DNA of 50,836 nt from Lysinibacillus sp. (GTDB taxonomy: Bacteria > Bacillota > Bacilli > Bacillales_A > Planococcaceae), in NCBI GenBank assembly GCA_031181585.1, contig JAPSKP010000016.1, positions 1-50,836 of the forward strand. Direction: 5' to 3'. Shown here in pieces: positions 25,501 through 33,953 of this stretch (its first letter is position 1; every line of letters begins with the position of its first letter). The notes under the pieces were generated by a model. The model ran no database searches and had not been told where the DNA came from. It saw only the letters and a program-made list of their open reading frames with translations. A program made the translations under genes and the position numbers.

Positions 25501-27523
25501 TGTGCTGCGTCCAGCAACAGCTTCTCATACAGGGGGTGTCATTGTAGGGTCAGTAGATGTAGAACTATCAACAACGACTGCTGATGCAACAATTTATTAT
25601 ACAATGGACGGCTCAGATCCAAGAGAGAATGGCCAGGAATACAAAGCTCCGATTACAGTTGACCAAAATACAGTGTTAAAGGCGGTTGTTAGAGCAGCAG
25701 ACGGGAGGTTTAGTGAAGTAAAGACATTTGAATACGAAGTAACGGATAAAATCAGAATCCATGATATACAAGGAGAAGGCCATAAGACACCTTTTGCTAA
25801 TCAAACTGTTCAGGAAGTTGAAGGCGTTGTCACGTATATTTTTGAGCTGAAGGGTGCCCAGTACTTCACAATCCAGACACCTGATGAAGAGGCAGATGAT
25901 AACCCTCTTACTTCAGAGGGGATCCTCGTTTATGCAGGCTCCAATGGCTATGAGATAAAGGTTGGGGATAAAGTAGCAGTTACAGGTGCTGTTTCAGAAT
26001 ATGTATACGATGGTTATGCGGGAGATTTGACTACAACACAAATCAATGCACGGAACGACCGGGGAGGACAAGTATCCATTCTAAGCCGAGGAAATACGCT
26101 ACCGCAAGCCTTTACCATTGATGAAGCATCTTTCAATCCCTCCGTTATCGATAATGATGGGTTCTCTGTTTTCGATCCGCAGGAAGATGCAATCGACTTC
26201 TGGGAAAGTATTGAAGGCATGCGCGTGTCGGTAACGAATGTTAAGGCAGTAGCCCCTCAAGAATATGGCGATCTTGTCACCGTGCTGCAAAGTGCAGAAG
26301 TGGATACAAGAAATGGCGGAATTGTCTTTACTGAGCAAGACACTAACCCGGAGCGTATTCAATTCCGGCTGGAACCAAATGGCACTGCAGCACGCAGCTT
26401 CAATGTCAATACAGGCGATACTTTTAATGGAACAATTACAGGTGTAGTTGGAAACTCATATACGAATTATAAAATTCATACTGACTTGTCTGCTGTCCAA
26501 GCTATCCATGAGGCAGGTAACAGCCAGCCGGAAACAACATCAATCAAGTTTGCTGAAGATAAATTGACAGTGGCGTCTTATAACTTGGAGAATTTTTCAA
26601 ATAATCGTTCAGAAACATCAGATGAAAAGGCGAATCGATTAGCTGATGCAATTGGTAACGGAATGAATACACCAGATATCGTTGGGCTTACTGAGGTACA
26701 AGATAATAATGGATCAATCAATGATGGTACTGTCTCAGCTGCAGAAAGTTATCAACGCTTAATCGATTTAATTGAAGCCAAAACAGGAGTGAAGTATGCC
26801 TACGCCAATATTGACCCGGAAAATAACCAGGATGGTGGTGCACCTGGCGCGAACATTCGTGTTGGCTTCCTATACAATCCCACACGTGTAGTATTGGAAG
26901 GGACACCAGGAAAGGCGAACGAAGCTACTGCTTATAAAAATGGGTCCTTGACATTGAATCCTGGACGAATAGATCCAACGAACGAGGCATTTGCAAACAG
27001 TCGTAAGCCAGTTGCTGCCGAATTCACTTTTAAAGGAGAACGTGTAATTGTCATTGCGAACCATTGGAACTCTAAATCTGGTGATACAGGCTTATTTGGC
27101 GACACACAGCCGGTTATATTAGGCAGTGAGGTGCAGCGGAAAAAAATTGCACATGTCGTAGCAGATTTCATTACAGATATTAAAACGAAAAACGACGATG
27201 CAAACATCGTAGCGCTGGGTGATTTTAATGATTTCCAATTCTCTTCTGCATTAGGTATCTTAGAGGCTGCTGGTATGCACAACAAAATAAAGGATCTACC
27301 GATAGGTGATCAATATACGTATATCTACCAGGGAAATTCTCAAGTACTTGATCATATTTTAGTTACTTCTAACCTGGCACAGCAGACGGATATCGATGTT
27401 TTGCATGTGAATGCTGACTTTACTGAGGCTTCCGGTCGTGCATCGGATCATGACCCGCTTATGATTCAAATTGATTTTTCAAGTGAAGTACCTGCAGCTT
27501 CGACGGTAGACTTCCCCAAATAA
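22586..27523 (+). CDS. Secreted multidomain 5'-nucleotidase / lamin-tail / EEP nuclease fusion
   Basis: A 1645-residue exported protein. Signal peptide about 1-30 (cleavage near 'GSAYA'), then a Gly/Lys/Pro linker (87-109). The metallophosphatase half has 'LHLNDTHANLDQ' (117-127), 'DAGDVFSG', 'GNHEFDLG' (near 184) and 'IIGGHSHTK' (near 328). The 5'-nucleotidase C-terminal domain spans about 420-590 ('FQNGGGIRNGID', 'GGDGFDVFA'). A lamin-tail domain spans about 628-760 ('FISEYVEGSSNNKAIELYN'), OB-like segments about 800-970, a chitobiase-type beta domain about 985-1053 ('IYYTMDGSDPREN'), and another OB-like region to about 1305. The C-terminal endonuclease/exonuclease/phosphatase domain (about 1320-1630) has 'VASYNLENFSNN', 'GLTEVQDNN', 'NHWNSKSGD', 'ALGDFNDFQ' and 'ASDHDPLMIQ'. 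No LPXTG or C-terminal anchor is seen. It should cut nucleic acid and release phosphate from nucleotides outside the cell. Confidence 0.9.
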   Translation: MNYSGRTLVFKALTVGVAAMVVPAAGSAYAEAAKEDKVPSYKTNEAKSIISGPIEAPAYDRYKIALNHSLNYQAHKPSASNERPANNPGKGNKGEHPGKGPKPDKGQNKPVDVSFLHLNDTHANLDQVAKRVSVVKEKREENPETIVVDAGDVFSGTLYFNEFKGQADVKFMNLIQVDVMTFGNHEFDLGSSKEGHRALVNFIKAAKFPFVSSNIDFSNDPIFKGLFNTKIKTNAKDGQIYTGIVKEVKGQKIGFFGLTTEETATISNPGSIAFKNYIEQAQKMVDEFEKMGVNKVVAVTHIGFDDNAEIDNDQQLAKHVDGIDVIIGGHSHTKLEEPVVISEGQEPTVIVQAYQYGDYVGSLDVSFDKKGVITKYDGELIATADYEDDPEAAVLLKPYQKKIEELQQTEIGVTLDQPLDNPRTGGDLTKPSVRKNETVLGNLITDGMLAKARQYDDEVVMAFQNGGGIRNGIDAGPITVGEVITVLPFGNTLATMRLTGAEIKAAFEHSISAYPNENGGFLHVAGAKVWFDSTKPAGGRIISIQVQQGGSFTDIEDNKTYSVATNAFTAKGGDGFDVFAKAYHEGRVIDLGLSDWENFRDHLVSLDSIPSMIEGRIKDVIDIPESAGDIFISEYVEGSSNNKAIELYNGTGEDVDLSDYQLELYTNGKTTVQNTQTFEGMTLKNGETLVLIHSLSNDSLRTKGDMTSAVVNFNGDDVLLLKRGGEIVDSFGQLGYDPGEAWTEGEVSSQNKTLVRISASGDTNPEDTFDIANQWKAFPIDTFDYLGKHSPVEEEPENPSQPLSIQEARQAGVGETVSIRGTVTAKLNNTFTVEDETAAITVYEKLDTAVGDVVTLTGTLGEYRNLLQLQNVTLNQKAAGTPLDPAVITGEQMNEANESKLVKLEDVSVLSGGPNNFTIEVDGVQKVLRDESGLLGIEVGAAYESITGIIQQYNNDYQLLPRSAADIKLDSSVLRPATASHTGGVIVGSVDVELSTTTADATIYYTMDGSDPRENGQEYKAPITVDQNTVLKAVVRAADGRFSEVKTFEYEVTDKIRIHDIQGEGHKTPFANQTVQEVEGVVTYIFELKGAQYFTIQTPDEEADDNPLTSEGILVYAGSNGYEIKVGDKVAVTGAVSEYVYDGYAGDLTTTQINARNDRGGQVSILSRGNTLPQAFTIDEASFNPSVIDNDGFSVFDPQEDAIDFWESIEGMRVSVTNVKAVAPQEYGDLVTVLQSAEVDTRNGGIVFTEQDTNPERIQFRLEPNGTAARSFNVNTGDTFNGTITGVVGNSYTNYKIHTDLSAVQAIHEAGNSQPETTSIKFAEDKLTVASYNLENFSNNRSETSDEKANRLADAIGNGMNTPDIVGLTEVQDNNGSINDGTVSAAESYQRLIDLIEAKTGVKYAYANIDPENNQDGGAPGANIRVGFLYNPTRVVLEGTPGKANEATAYKNGSLTLNPGRIDPTNEAFANSRKPVAAEFTFKGERVIVIANHWNSKSGDTGLFGDTQPVILGSEVQRKKIAHVVADFITDIKTKNDDANIVALGDFNDFQFSSALGILEAAGMHNKIKDLPIGDQYTYIYQGNSQVLDHILVTSNLAQQTDIDVLHVNADFTEASGRASDHDPLMIQIDFSSEVPAASTVDFPK

Positions 27524-27539
27524 AAAGAGTAAATAAAGG

Positions 27540-27582
27540 AAAAAGGCACACGGACTCGAATAATCGTTTCCTTGTGCTTTTT
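27540..27582 (+). terminator. Rho-independent terminator of the nuclease gene
   Basis: The stem pairs AAAAA and GCACA (27540-27550) with TGTGC and TTTTT (27573-27582), with further GGA/TCC pairing inside. Confidence 0.65.
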
Positions 27583-27657
27583 CTATGAAGTTATATAGAT
27601 ATTTGGTATAAAATAGGAAGAGAGCAAGCTGTTGGTGCAAACAGTGTAAGCATGGAA

Positions 27658-27710
27658 CGATTCCTTTGTAGTAGAGACGTACCACGTATCTATTCGCCAT
27701 CAAGGAATCG
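27658..27710 (+). promoter_or_regulatory. Nested hairpin in the leader of the TerA-like gene
   Basis: Outer arms CGATTCCTT (27658-27666) and AAGGAATCG (27702-27710) are perfect. Inside them TAGAGACGT (27672-27680) and ACGTATCTA (27684-27692) pair with one mismatch. A possible -10 (TATAAA) lies near 27607. The structure ends about 30 nt before the ATG and has no T-run, so it may be a leader RNA element rather than a terminator. Confidence 0.5.
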
Positions 27711-27739
27711 GTTTGAAGAAATAACAGGGGGTAAAGGAA

Positions 27740-28966
27740 ATGGAATTAAAACGGGGACAAAAAGTAGACATAACAAAAAATAATTCAACAGAAACGTTTA
27801 GGTTTCATACAAAATGGCAGCAGCCTAAAAAAGAAATGGATCTGGATATCTCAGCTTTTCTGCTTCATGCAGGCGATCGATGTATGAAGGATGATCACTT
27901 TATTTTTTATGGACAGCCGGAGAGTAATGATCGTTCAGTCCGCCATGAAAGCGTCGGTCCTAATGAGGGAGTGATTGATATAGCTTTTTCAAATATCCCT
28001 GCTGATGTCGAGAAAATCGCTTTGGCATTAACCATCCATGAAGGAGAAGAACAGGATTTGCGTTTTCGTGAAATCGAGGAGGCAAGGCTTTTTATAAAGG
28101 ATGGCCGGACAAGTGAAGTCCTGCATGAATTTTCATTTAAAGGAAACCTGGAGCAGGAAACGGCCATCGTAATTGGAGAGCTGTACCGGCATAATGAGGA
28201 GTGGAAGTTCAATGCAGTCGGGAGCGGTTTTTTCGGCGGATTAACAGCCCTTTGTAAAAATTTCGGACTTCAGGTAGCAGATGACAGTGAACAGCAGCCC
28301 GCACCTATGCCGGAGCAGTCTAACATGGAGGAGCTGCTGGCACCCGCTATGTCCGTTGAGGAAGAGCGATCATCCCTAACGCTTACGGATCAGCAACAAG
28401 TGCAGCCAACGAAATCTTCTTTAAATGTTACATTAGAGAAAAATCGATCGGTTTCAATTCAAAAATCTCCAAAGGTTGTAGCAACACTCGAGTGGGCAAA
28501 TAAAAAGAAGGGTTTGGATCTGTATTGCTTTTATGTTCTGCAGACAGGAGAAGTTGGCAAAGTGTACTATCGTCATGTAGGCAGCTCATCTGTCGCTCCG
28601 TACATTACATTGGAAGGGGATGCGGAAATATCTGGAGTGGAAAAAATCGTCATTCATCAGCCATCAAAGTTGAAGTATGTTCTATTTGCTGCCTATAAAC
28701 CGTTATCAAGCGGCGCATACGGCTTTAGGAAAATAGGGACAAAAGTTGTAGTTAATAATCAGGTAGATCAGCAGGTGACAGCAGTCTTAGATGAAAATAA
28801 CCTGTATGCCTATTGGGCAGCCATCGCTCATCTTGATTTTACGAAAGCAACTGAGATAGCCGTCAGCCAAGTAGAGCGTTATTCCCGCCCAGGTTCAGAA
28901 AAGTCGCCTGTATTAAATGAGGATGGAACATTTAAAATGGATAAAGGTGCAATTGAATTTAAGTAA
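27740..28966 (+). CDS. TerD-superfamily protein, TerA-like two-domain form
   Basis: This 408-residue cytoplasmic protein has an N-terminal TerD domain (about 1-180: 'LKRGQKVDITKNN', 'MDLDISAFLLHAGDRC', 'GVIDIAFSNIPADVEKIALA', 'FNAVGSGFFGGLTALCKNFG'). An acidic, Gln-rich linker follows (about 185-225), then a second TerD/TerA-like domain (about 230-408: 'ATLEWANKKKGLDLYCFYVL', 'FAAYKPLSSGAYGF'). This two-domain form fits TerA (COG4110). TerD-type proteins bind calcium and belong to tellurite/stress operons, but no terZ, terB, terC or terE lies nearby. 'DLDIS' replaces the more usual 'DLDAS'. The RBS is weak (GGGGTAAAGG). Function is not established. Confidence 0.75.
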   Translation: MELKRGQKVDITKNNSTETFRFHTKWQQPKKEMDLDISAFLLHAGDRCMKDDHFIFYGQPESNDRSVRHESVGPNEGVIDIAFSNIPADVEKIALALTIHEGEEQDLRFREIEEARLFIKDGRTSEVLHEFSFKGNLEQETAIVIGELYRHNEEWKFNAVGSGFFGGLTALCKNFGLQVADDSEQQPAPMPEQSNMEELLAPAMSVEEERSSLTLTDQQQVQPTKSSLNVTLEKNRSVSIQKSPKVVATLEWANKKKGLDLYCFYVLQTGEVGKVYYRHVGSSSVAPYITLEGDAEISGVEKIVIHQPSKLKYVLFAAYKPLSSGAYGFRKIGTKVVVNNQVDQQVTAVLDENNLYAYWAAIAHLDFTKATEIAVSQVERYSRPGSEKSPVLNEDGTFKMDKGAIEFK

Positions 28967-28992
28967 GAAAAGAATATTTTATTGTTCCATCA

Positions 28993-29021
28993 TTGACACT
29001 AAAAGGCCCTTTTTATATAAT
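28993..29021 (+). promoter_or_regulatory. Consensus sigma-A promoter of the alaS T-box leader
   Basis: TTGACA (28993-28998) and TATAAT (29016-29021) are both perfect and 17 bp apart. Transcription would begin near 29028, giving a leader of about 365 nt before alaS. Confidence 0.9.
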
Positions 29022-29034
29022 CAGAAGCAGAATA

Positions 29035-29290
29035 TGGATCAATACATTGATGGAAAGAGTAAGTTGATAATTTCGTGCTTAGAAAGAGGTTTCCATAGGC
29101 TGAAAAAACCTCCGCGGACTGCAACTGAAAGCTACTCCTGAGTGCAGTTAATCCCTGCCGTTCACTTACGTTACAAGTGCTAGAGAGGCAAATCGACAGG
29201 TTGTATGAACTTTATGAAACGATTTGTAAACTAGGGTGGTACCACGTAGACAACAGTCCTCGTCCCTTATTTGGGATGAGGGCTTTTTAT
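29035..29290 (+). ncRNA. T-box riboswitch leader controlling alaS
   Basis: The T-box core AGGGTGGTACCACG is at about 29233-29246; its TGGT can pair with the ACCA end of uncharged tRNA-Ala. It is followed by a terminator stem: GTCCTCGTCCC (about 29256-29266) and GGGATGAGGGC (29273-29283) with TTTTTATTTT. In Stem I the base pairing GAGTA (near 29057) with TACTC (29133-29137) places a GCT triplet at 29131-29133 as the likely alanine specifier, followed by the usual purine. Uncharged tRNA-Ala should favour the antiterminator. The T-box call is firm; the specifier position is inferred from partial hand folding. Confidence 0.9.
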
Positions 29291-29394
29291 TTTGGCTAAA
29301 GTCTCCTTGTATCTAAAAAATGCCGGGGGTACCTGCAAAGGAAGGCACTCTTTCCTATTCATTATGTACTAAATAATAAGGAGGAACATAAATA

Positions 29395-32052
29395 ATGAAA
29401 GCTTCAGAAATACGTCGTCTATATTTAGAATTCTTTAAAGAGAAAAATCATCATCATGAGCCATCTGCTCCGCTTGTGCCAATCAATGACCCATCTTTAC
29501 TATGGATCAACTCAGGCGTTGCGACCTTAAAACCATACTTTGACGGCCGCATTATCCCGGAAAATCCGCGTATTACAAACGCACAAAAATCAATTCGTAC
29601 AAATGACATTGAAAATGTGGGGAAAACAGCACGTCACCATACATTCTTTGAAATGCTGGGGAACTTCTCAATCGGAGATTACTTTAAAAAAGAAGCAATC
29701 CATTTCGCGTGGGAGTTTCTTACAGATAAACGCTGGATGGGCTTTGATCCTGAGAAGTTATCGGTGACAATTCATCCGGAAGACCAGGAAGCCTATGATG
29801 TTTGGTATAAGGAAATTGGTATTCCGGAAGAGCGTATCATCCGTTTAGAGGGGAACTTCTGGGATATCGGTGAAGGTCCATCAGGTCCAAACTCGGAAAT
29901 TTTCTATGACCGCGGTGAGGAATATGAAGGAGATACACCTGAATCCGAAATGTACACTGGTGGCGAGAATGAGCGTTACCTAGAAATTTGGAACCTAGTA
30001 TTTTCTCAATTCAATCACAATCCAGATGGCACATACACACCGCTGCCGAAGCAAAACATCGATACAGGAATGGGTCTTGAGCGGATTGTATCTGTTGTTC
30101 AAAATGTACCGACAAACTTTGATACAGACCTATTTATGCCGATTATCGAAAAAGTAGAGGAGTTTGCAGACCGGAATTATAAGCGTCCGCATGAAGTGGA
30201 CTTAAAAGAAATTTTTGGTTCTACAGAAGATGTTAATACACCATTTAAAGTAATTGCTGACCATATTCGTACAGTGGCATTTGCAATCGGAGACGGTGCG
30301 CTTCCATCGAATGAAGGCCGTGGTTATGTATTACGACGCTTACTTCGTCGTGCAGTCCGTTATGCAAAACAGATTGGCATTGAAAAGCCATTCATGTACA
30401 AGCTAGTACCGACAGTTGGGGAAATTATGAAAGACTTCTACCCAGAAGTATCTGAGAAGAGCGAATTCATCCAACGTGTCATTAAAAATGAAGAAGATCG
30501 TTTCCACGAAACACTTGACGGTGGATTGGCTATTCTATCAGAAGTTATTGCGGCCCAAAAAGAAAAAGGTGAAGCAGTCATCCCTGGTGCAGATGCGTTC
30601 CGCCTATATGATACATTTGGCTTCCCGATTGAGTTAACTGAGGAGTATGCGGAAGAAGCAGGCATGGCAGTTGACCAGGAGGGCTTCGAAGCAGCGATGG
30701 AAGAGCAGCGTGAGCGTGCTCGTAATGCACGTGCTGACGTAGATTCTATGCAGGTGCAAAATGAAGTATTGGCAAACTTAACACAAGAGTCAACTTACAT
30801 TTACGATGCATTTGAAGCACAAGGGAAGATTGCAGCCATCGTAGTAGAAGGACAAAGTGCTCAAACAGCTTCAGAAGGCCAGGAAGCACTGGTTATCTTA
30901 TCTGACACGCCATTCTACGCAGAGATGGGTGGGCAAATCGCCGATACAGGTGTGATTGAATCCGATACATTTAAAGCGATTGTAAAAGACGTGCAAAAAG
31001 CACCAAATGGCCAACCGCTTCATACCGTTGTCATCGAGTCCGGAGAGATGAATGTAGGCGATGCAGTAAAAGCAACAGTAGATGCCGACAAGCGTAAATT
31101 AATTCTGAAAAACCATACGGCAACACACTTAATGCATCGTGCATTAAAAGATGTACTAGGGGATCATGTAGCGCAAGCTGGGTCTTATGTAGGGCCAGAC
31201 CGCCTTCGTTTTGACTTCTCCCACTTCGGTGCTGCTACTAAAGAGGAATTAGCGCAAGTGGAGCGTGCAGTAAACGAAAAAATTTGGGAAGACATCGAAG
31301 TAGTGATCCGCGAAATGCCAATTGATGAAGCAAAAGAGATGGGAGCTATGGCTTTATTCGGTGAGAAGTATGGGGATGTTGTGCGTGTTGTTGCGGTATC
31401 TGATTACTCCATCGAGCTGTGTGGTGGTCTGCATGTTGCACGTTCTTCAGAAATCGGCTTCTTTAAAATTGTATCAGAAGGCGGTATCGGCGCTGGTACA
31501 CGACGTATCGAAGCAGTAACAGGTAAAGCAGCATATGAGGCTGTAAAGGAAGAGGAAGCGATCTTAGCAGAGGCAGCAGCTCTTCTGAAAGCAAATCCGA
31601 AAGATGTAGCAACACGTGTAGCGAGCTTGCAAGCAGACTATAAAGAATTACAACGTGAAAATGAGTCTCTTTCACAAAAAATTGCCAATGCACAAGCAGG
31701 TGCCGTATTGGATGCAGCACAAAAAATAGGTGATGTAACAGTACTAGCAACACGTGTAGAAGCAAAAGACAACAATCAGCTCCGTCAAATGATAGATGAC
31801 TTAAAAGCGAAAATGGAGTCTGCCGTTATCGTGCTTGGTGCGGCTGATGGGGACAAAGTCATGCTTTGTGCAGGAGTAACGAAGGATATTGTAGGCGGAG
31901 CTTATCATGCCGGCAACATCGTAAAATCAGTAGCAGAGCAATGCGGCGGTAAAGGCGGCGGCCGTCCTGATATGGCAATGGCTGGAGCAAAAGAGGTTGC
32001 AAAACTTGATGAAGCATTAAATTCTGTGTATGATTACGTTAAATCCATTTAA
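29395..32052 (+). CDS. alaS: Alanyl-tRNA synthetase
   Basis: The 885-residue class II synthetase has the full domain set. The catalytic core includes '[19 protein letters not shown]' and motif 3 '[11 protein letters not shown]'. The tRNA-recognition helical domain follows, then the editing domain with the zinc ligands HTATH (near 573) and '[13 protein letters not shown]' (near 676), which clears Ser and Gly mischarging. The C-Ala DHHA1-like domain ends the protein ('VCAGVTKDI'-like segment, '[15 protein letters not shown]'). It is preceded by a T-box leader, and an AAGGAGG box lies about 11 nt before the ATG. Confidence 0.97.
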   Translation: MKASEIRRLYLEFFKEKNHHHEPSAPLVPINDPSLLWINSGVATLKPYFDGRIIPENPRITNAQKSIRTNDIENVGKTARHHTFFEMLGNFSIGDYFKKEAIHFAWEFLTDKRWMGFDPEKLSVTIHPEDQEAYDVWYKEIGIPEERIIRLEGNFWDIGEGPSGPNSEIFYDRGEEYEGDTPESEMYTGGENERYLEIWNLVFSQFNHNPDGTYTPLPKQNIDTGMGLERIVSVVQNVPTNFDTDLFMPIIEKVEEFADRNYKRPHEVDLKEIFGSTEDVNTPFKVIADHIRTVAFAIGDGALPSNEGRGYVLRRLLRRAVRYAKQIGIEKPFMYKLVPTVGEIMKDFYPEVSEKSEFIQRVIKNEEDRFHETLDGGLAILSEVIAAQKEKGEAVIPGADAFRLYDTFGFPIELTEEYAEEAGMAVDQEGFEAAMEEQRERARNARADVDSMQVQNEVLANLTQESTYIYDAFEAQGKIAAIVVEGQSAQTASEGQEALVILSDTPFYAEMGGQIADTGVIESDTFKAIVKDVQKAPNGQPLHTVVIESGEMNVGDAVKATVDADKRKLILKNHTATHLMHRALKDVLGDHVAQAGSYVGPDRLRFDFSHFGAATKEELAQVERAVNEKIWEDIEVVIREMPIDEAKEMGAMALFGEKYGDVVRVVAVSDYSIELCGGLHVARSSEIGFFKIVSEGGIGAGTRRIEAVTGKAAYEAVKEEEAILAEAAALLKANPKDVATRVASLQADYKELQRENESLSQKIANAQAGAVLDAAQKIGDVTVLATRVEAKDNNQLRQMIDDLKAKMESAVIVLGAADGDKVMLCAGVTKDIVGGAYHAGNIVKSVAEQCGGKGGGRPDMAMAGAKEVAKLDEALNSVYDYVKSI

Positions 32053-32070
32053 TTAAGGGTAAAGTTCGGT

Positions 32071-32116
32071 TATAATGAGAAGAAATGGAGATGGAGGAAT
32101 CCATCTCCTTATTTCT
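32071..32116 (+). promoter_or_regulatory. Promoter and 5' stem-loop of the ireB-ruvX transcript
   Basis: TATAAT (32071-32076) is a perfect -10 with a weak -35 (TTTAAT, near 32048). The predicted start of transcription falls at the foot of a strong stem: AGAAAT and GGAGATGGA (32081-32095) pair with TCCATCTCC and ATTTCT (32100-32116) with a 2-nt bulge. No T-run follows. A stem at the 5' end suggests mRNA stabilisation. Confidence 0.55.
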
Positions 32117-32135
32117 GAAAGCGAGGTGCGGATTC

Positions 32136-32408
32136 TTGAGTTCTTTTGATCAAACGATGAAATTCAATTTCCCTGAAGAATCAATGGAAGAAGAAGTAAA
32201 GCAAGTCATGCTGAAGGTGTATGCAGCATTGGAGGAAAAAGGCTACAACCCTACGAACCAAATTGTAGGCTATCTTTTATCCGGTGACCCGGCCTACATC
32301 CCTCGCCACCAGGACGCACGTAATCTAATTCGCAAACTCGAGCGTGATGAAATTCTCGAGGAGCTCGTAAAATTTTATATTAAAAAGAATACTGAGGCGA
32401 ACAAATGA
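32136..32408 (+). CDS. ireB: IreB family regulatory phosphoprotein (UPF0297, YrzL)
   Basis: The 90-residue protein matches the UPF0297 family almost end to end: '[15 protein letters not shown]', '[20 protein letters not shown]', '[20 protein letters not shown]'. In Enterococcus the homologue IreB is a substrate of the PASTA kinase IreK and negatively affects cephalosporin resistance. The TTG start at 32136 gives the family N-terminus and has GAGGTG 7 nt upstream; the longer open frame runs through the leader stem and is rejected. The stop overlaps ruvX by 4 nt (ATGA). Confidence 0.9.
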   Translation: MSSFDQTMKFNFPEESMEEEVKQVMLKVYAALEEKGYNPTNQIVGYLLSGDPAYIPRHQDARNLIRKLERDEILEELVKFYIKKNTEANK

Positions 32409-32821
32409 GAATTATGGGATTAGACGTCGGCACGAAAACAGTCGGCGTTGCAATTAGCGATGCTCTTGGCTGGACGGCACAAGGGGTCGAAACTGTGAAG
32501 ATTGATGAGGAAGCAGGCGAATTCGGTATTGAGCGAATTAAAGAGCTTGCCAAGGAGTATGCTGTAACAGAGTTTGTTGTCGGCTATCCGAAAAACATGA
32601 ATAACACAGTTGGACCTCGCGGCGAAGCTTCCGAAAACTATAAAAAGCTTTTGGAAGAAACGTTTGGACTGCCGGTAAAGCTTTGGGACGAGCGTCTAAC
32701 AACTATGGCGGCAGAGCGAATGCTGATTGAGGCGGATGTCAGTCGGAAAAAGCGGAAGCAGGTCATCGATAAAATGGCCGCTGTCATGATCCTTCAAGGT
32801 TATTTAGACAGCAAAAATTAA
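32405..32821 (+). CDS. ruvX: Putative Holliday-junction resolvase / pre-16S rRNA nuclease RuvX (YqgF, YrrK)
   Basis: The 138-residue RNase H-like protein has '[17 protein letters not shown]' with the first catalytic aspartate, '[16 protein letters not shown]', '[15 protein letters not shown]' with catalytic acids, and the C-terminal '[15 protein letters not shown]' with the last aspartate. YqgF homologues mature the 16S rRNA 5' end in E. coli and were first proposed as Holliday-junction resolvases. Gene order alaS-ireB-ruvX-DUF1292 is the standard Bacillales arrangement. Confidence 0.93.
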   Translation: MRIMGLDVGTKTVGVAISDALGWTAQGVETVKIDEEAGEFGIERIKELAKEYAVTEFVVGYPKNMNNTVGPRGEASENYKKLLEETFGLPVKLWDERLTTMAAERMLIEADVSRKKRKQVIDKMAAVMILQGYLDSKN

Positions 32822-32879
32822 TCGTCCTCCCCCGAAAGTGGAGCGACAGCAGCAAAATCATTGGAAAAGAGGGTTTAAT

Positions 32880-33185
32880 ATGTCAGAACAAAACGAAGAA
32901 CGCTATTTAACGGTAATCAATGACAAAGGTGAAGAGGAACTATGTGAAATTCTAGATACAGTGTACTCTGAGCGTTTCGATAAAAACTATGTACTGTATT
33001 CACTTGTAGGCTCAGAGGATGAGAATGGCTATGTAGAAATCCACGCTTATGCATTCGAGCCATCGGAAAATGGAGAAGATGGTGAGCTTCTTCCGATTGA
33101 ATCAGATGAAGAGTGGGAATTCATCGAAGATTTCCTGGCGCAGCGTGAAGACGAGCTGGGAGAAGAAGAGGAAGACGAAGAATAG
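32880..33185 (+). CDS. yrzB: DUF1292 family protein (YrzB-like)
   Basis: A 101-residue, strongly acidic protein with one DUF1292 domain: 'RYLTVINDKGEEELCEILDT', 'NYVLYSLVGSED', 'EIHAYAFEPSE', 'LLPIESDEEWEFIEDFLAQR', then an acidic tail. Function is unknown. It follows ruvX as in other Bacillales. The ATG at 32880 is chosen over the open GTG-type frame at 32838 because the family start aligns there and AGAGGG lies upstream. Confidence 0.88.
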   Translation: MSEQNEERYLTVINDKGEEELCEILDTVYSERFDKNYVLYSLVGSEDENGYVEIHAYAFEPSENGEDGELLPIESDEEWEFIEDFLAQREDELGEEEEDEE

Positions 33186-33252
33186 TTCTGCACAGGAGTA
33201 TATAAAATACTCCTTAATAGAGCTAAACTAAAATTCAGTAGTTATTAAACGG

Positions 33253-33286
33253 AACAGAGTGGGCATGACGCTCGCTCTGTTTTCTA
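33253..33286 (+). terminator. Rho-independent terminator after yrzB
   Basis: AACAGAG (33253-33259) pairs with CTCTGTT (33275-33281), with further GC pairs inside, followed by TTTCT. Confidence 0.7.
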
Positions 33287-33305
33287 CATTTAGGAGGCAG
33301 ATGAA

Positions 33306-33824
33306 ATGGACGAACAAATTTTTATTTTGAAAAATGACGCGGGTGAAGAACAGCGCTGCCGAGTGGTTTTTAACTTTGAAACAGATGACCATTCTTATGT
33401 ATTATTTACCCTTGTAAATGAAGAGGGAGAAAGTATTTCAGATGTAACGGCGCTTCGTTATGAGCTTGATGAAAACGGTGAAATGGCTGATTTTGAAGAT
33501 TTAGAAACAGAAGAAGAGTGGGCAATGGTGGAAGAGGTGCTCAATACAGTTTTTGCCGAGTTTGGTGAAGACCAATTAAATTACTTTACCGTTATGGGCG
33601 AAGATGGAGAAGAAATCGTCTGTGAGGTATTATATCGTTTTGAAGAAAACGGAAAGAACTATTTATTTTACGGCTTAGCTGATGATGAAGAGAAACAGGA
33701 AGTATTTGCATCTGCTTATGTTGCAGATGAGAATGGTGCTGTGGCTGACTTGCTGCCGATTGAAACAGACGAAGAATGGGCAATGGTGGAAAAAGTGCTT
33801 GCTTCTTTATCAACAGAAAAATAA
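33306..33824 (+). CDS. Tandem DUF1292 protein (two repeats)
   Basis: The 172-residue acidic protein contains two DUF1292 copies, about 1-83 and 92-172. Each runs from a short opening ('IFILKNDAGEEQRCRVVFNF'; 'YFTVMGEDGEEIVCEVLYRF') through 'YVLFTLVNEEGE' or 'YLFYGLADDEEK' to an end motif 'ETEEEWAMVEEVL' or 'ETDEEWAMVEKVL'. The near-identical EEWAMVE ends show internal duplication. With the single-domain neighbour this makes three copies in a row. AGGAGG lies 7-8 nt before the ATG. Function is unknown. Confidence 0.85.
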   Translation: MDEQIFILKNDAGEEQRCRVVFNFETDDHSYVLFTLVNEEGESISDVTALRYELDENGEMADFEDLETEEEWAMVEEVLNTVFAEFGEDQLNYFTVMGEDGEEIVCEVLYRFEENGKNYLFYGLADDEEKQEVFASAYVADENGAVADLLPIETDEEWAMVEKVLASLSTEK

Positions 33825-33855
33825 TTGATTACCCGGTAGATTCAAGATAAATTTG

Positions 33856-33888
33856 AGCCCTCCTCAACAGGCTTGAGGAGGGCTTTTT
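33856..33888 (+). terminator. Rho-independent terminator after the tandem DUF1292 gene
   Basis: The perfect 11-bp arms AGCCCTCCTCA (33856-33866) and TGAGGAGGGCT (33874-33884) are followed by TTTT. Confidence 0.92.
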
Positions 33889-33953
33889 AGGTTTTGTTTG
33901 TCTCCCTATTAAAAATCTTGTATCATATTGAGAGAGAAAAAGGGGGGGAACCC

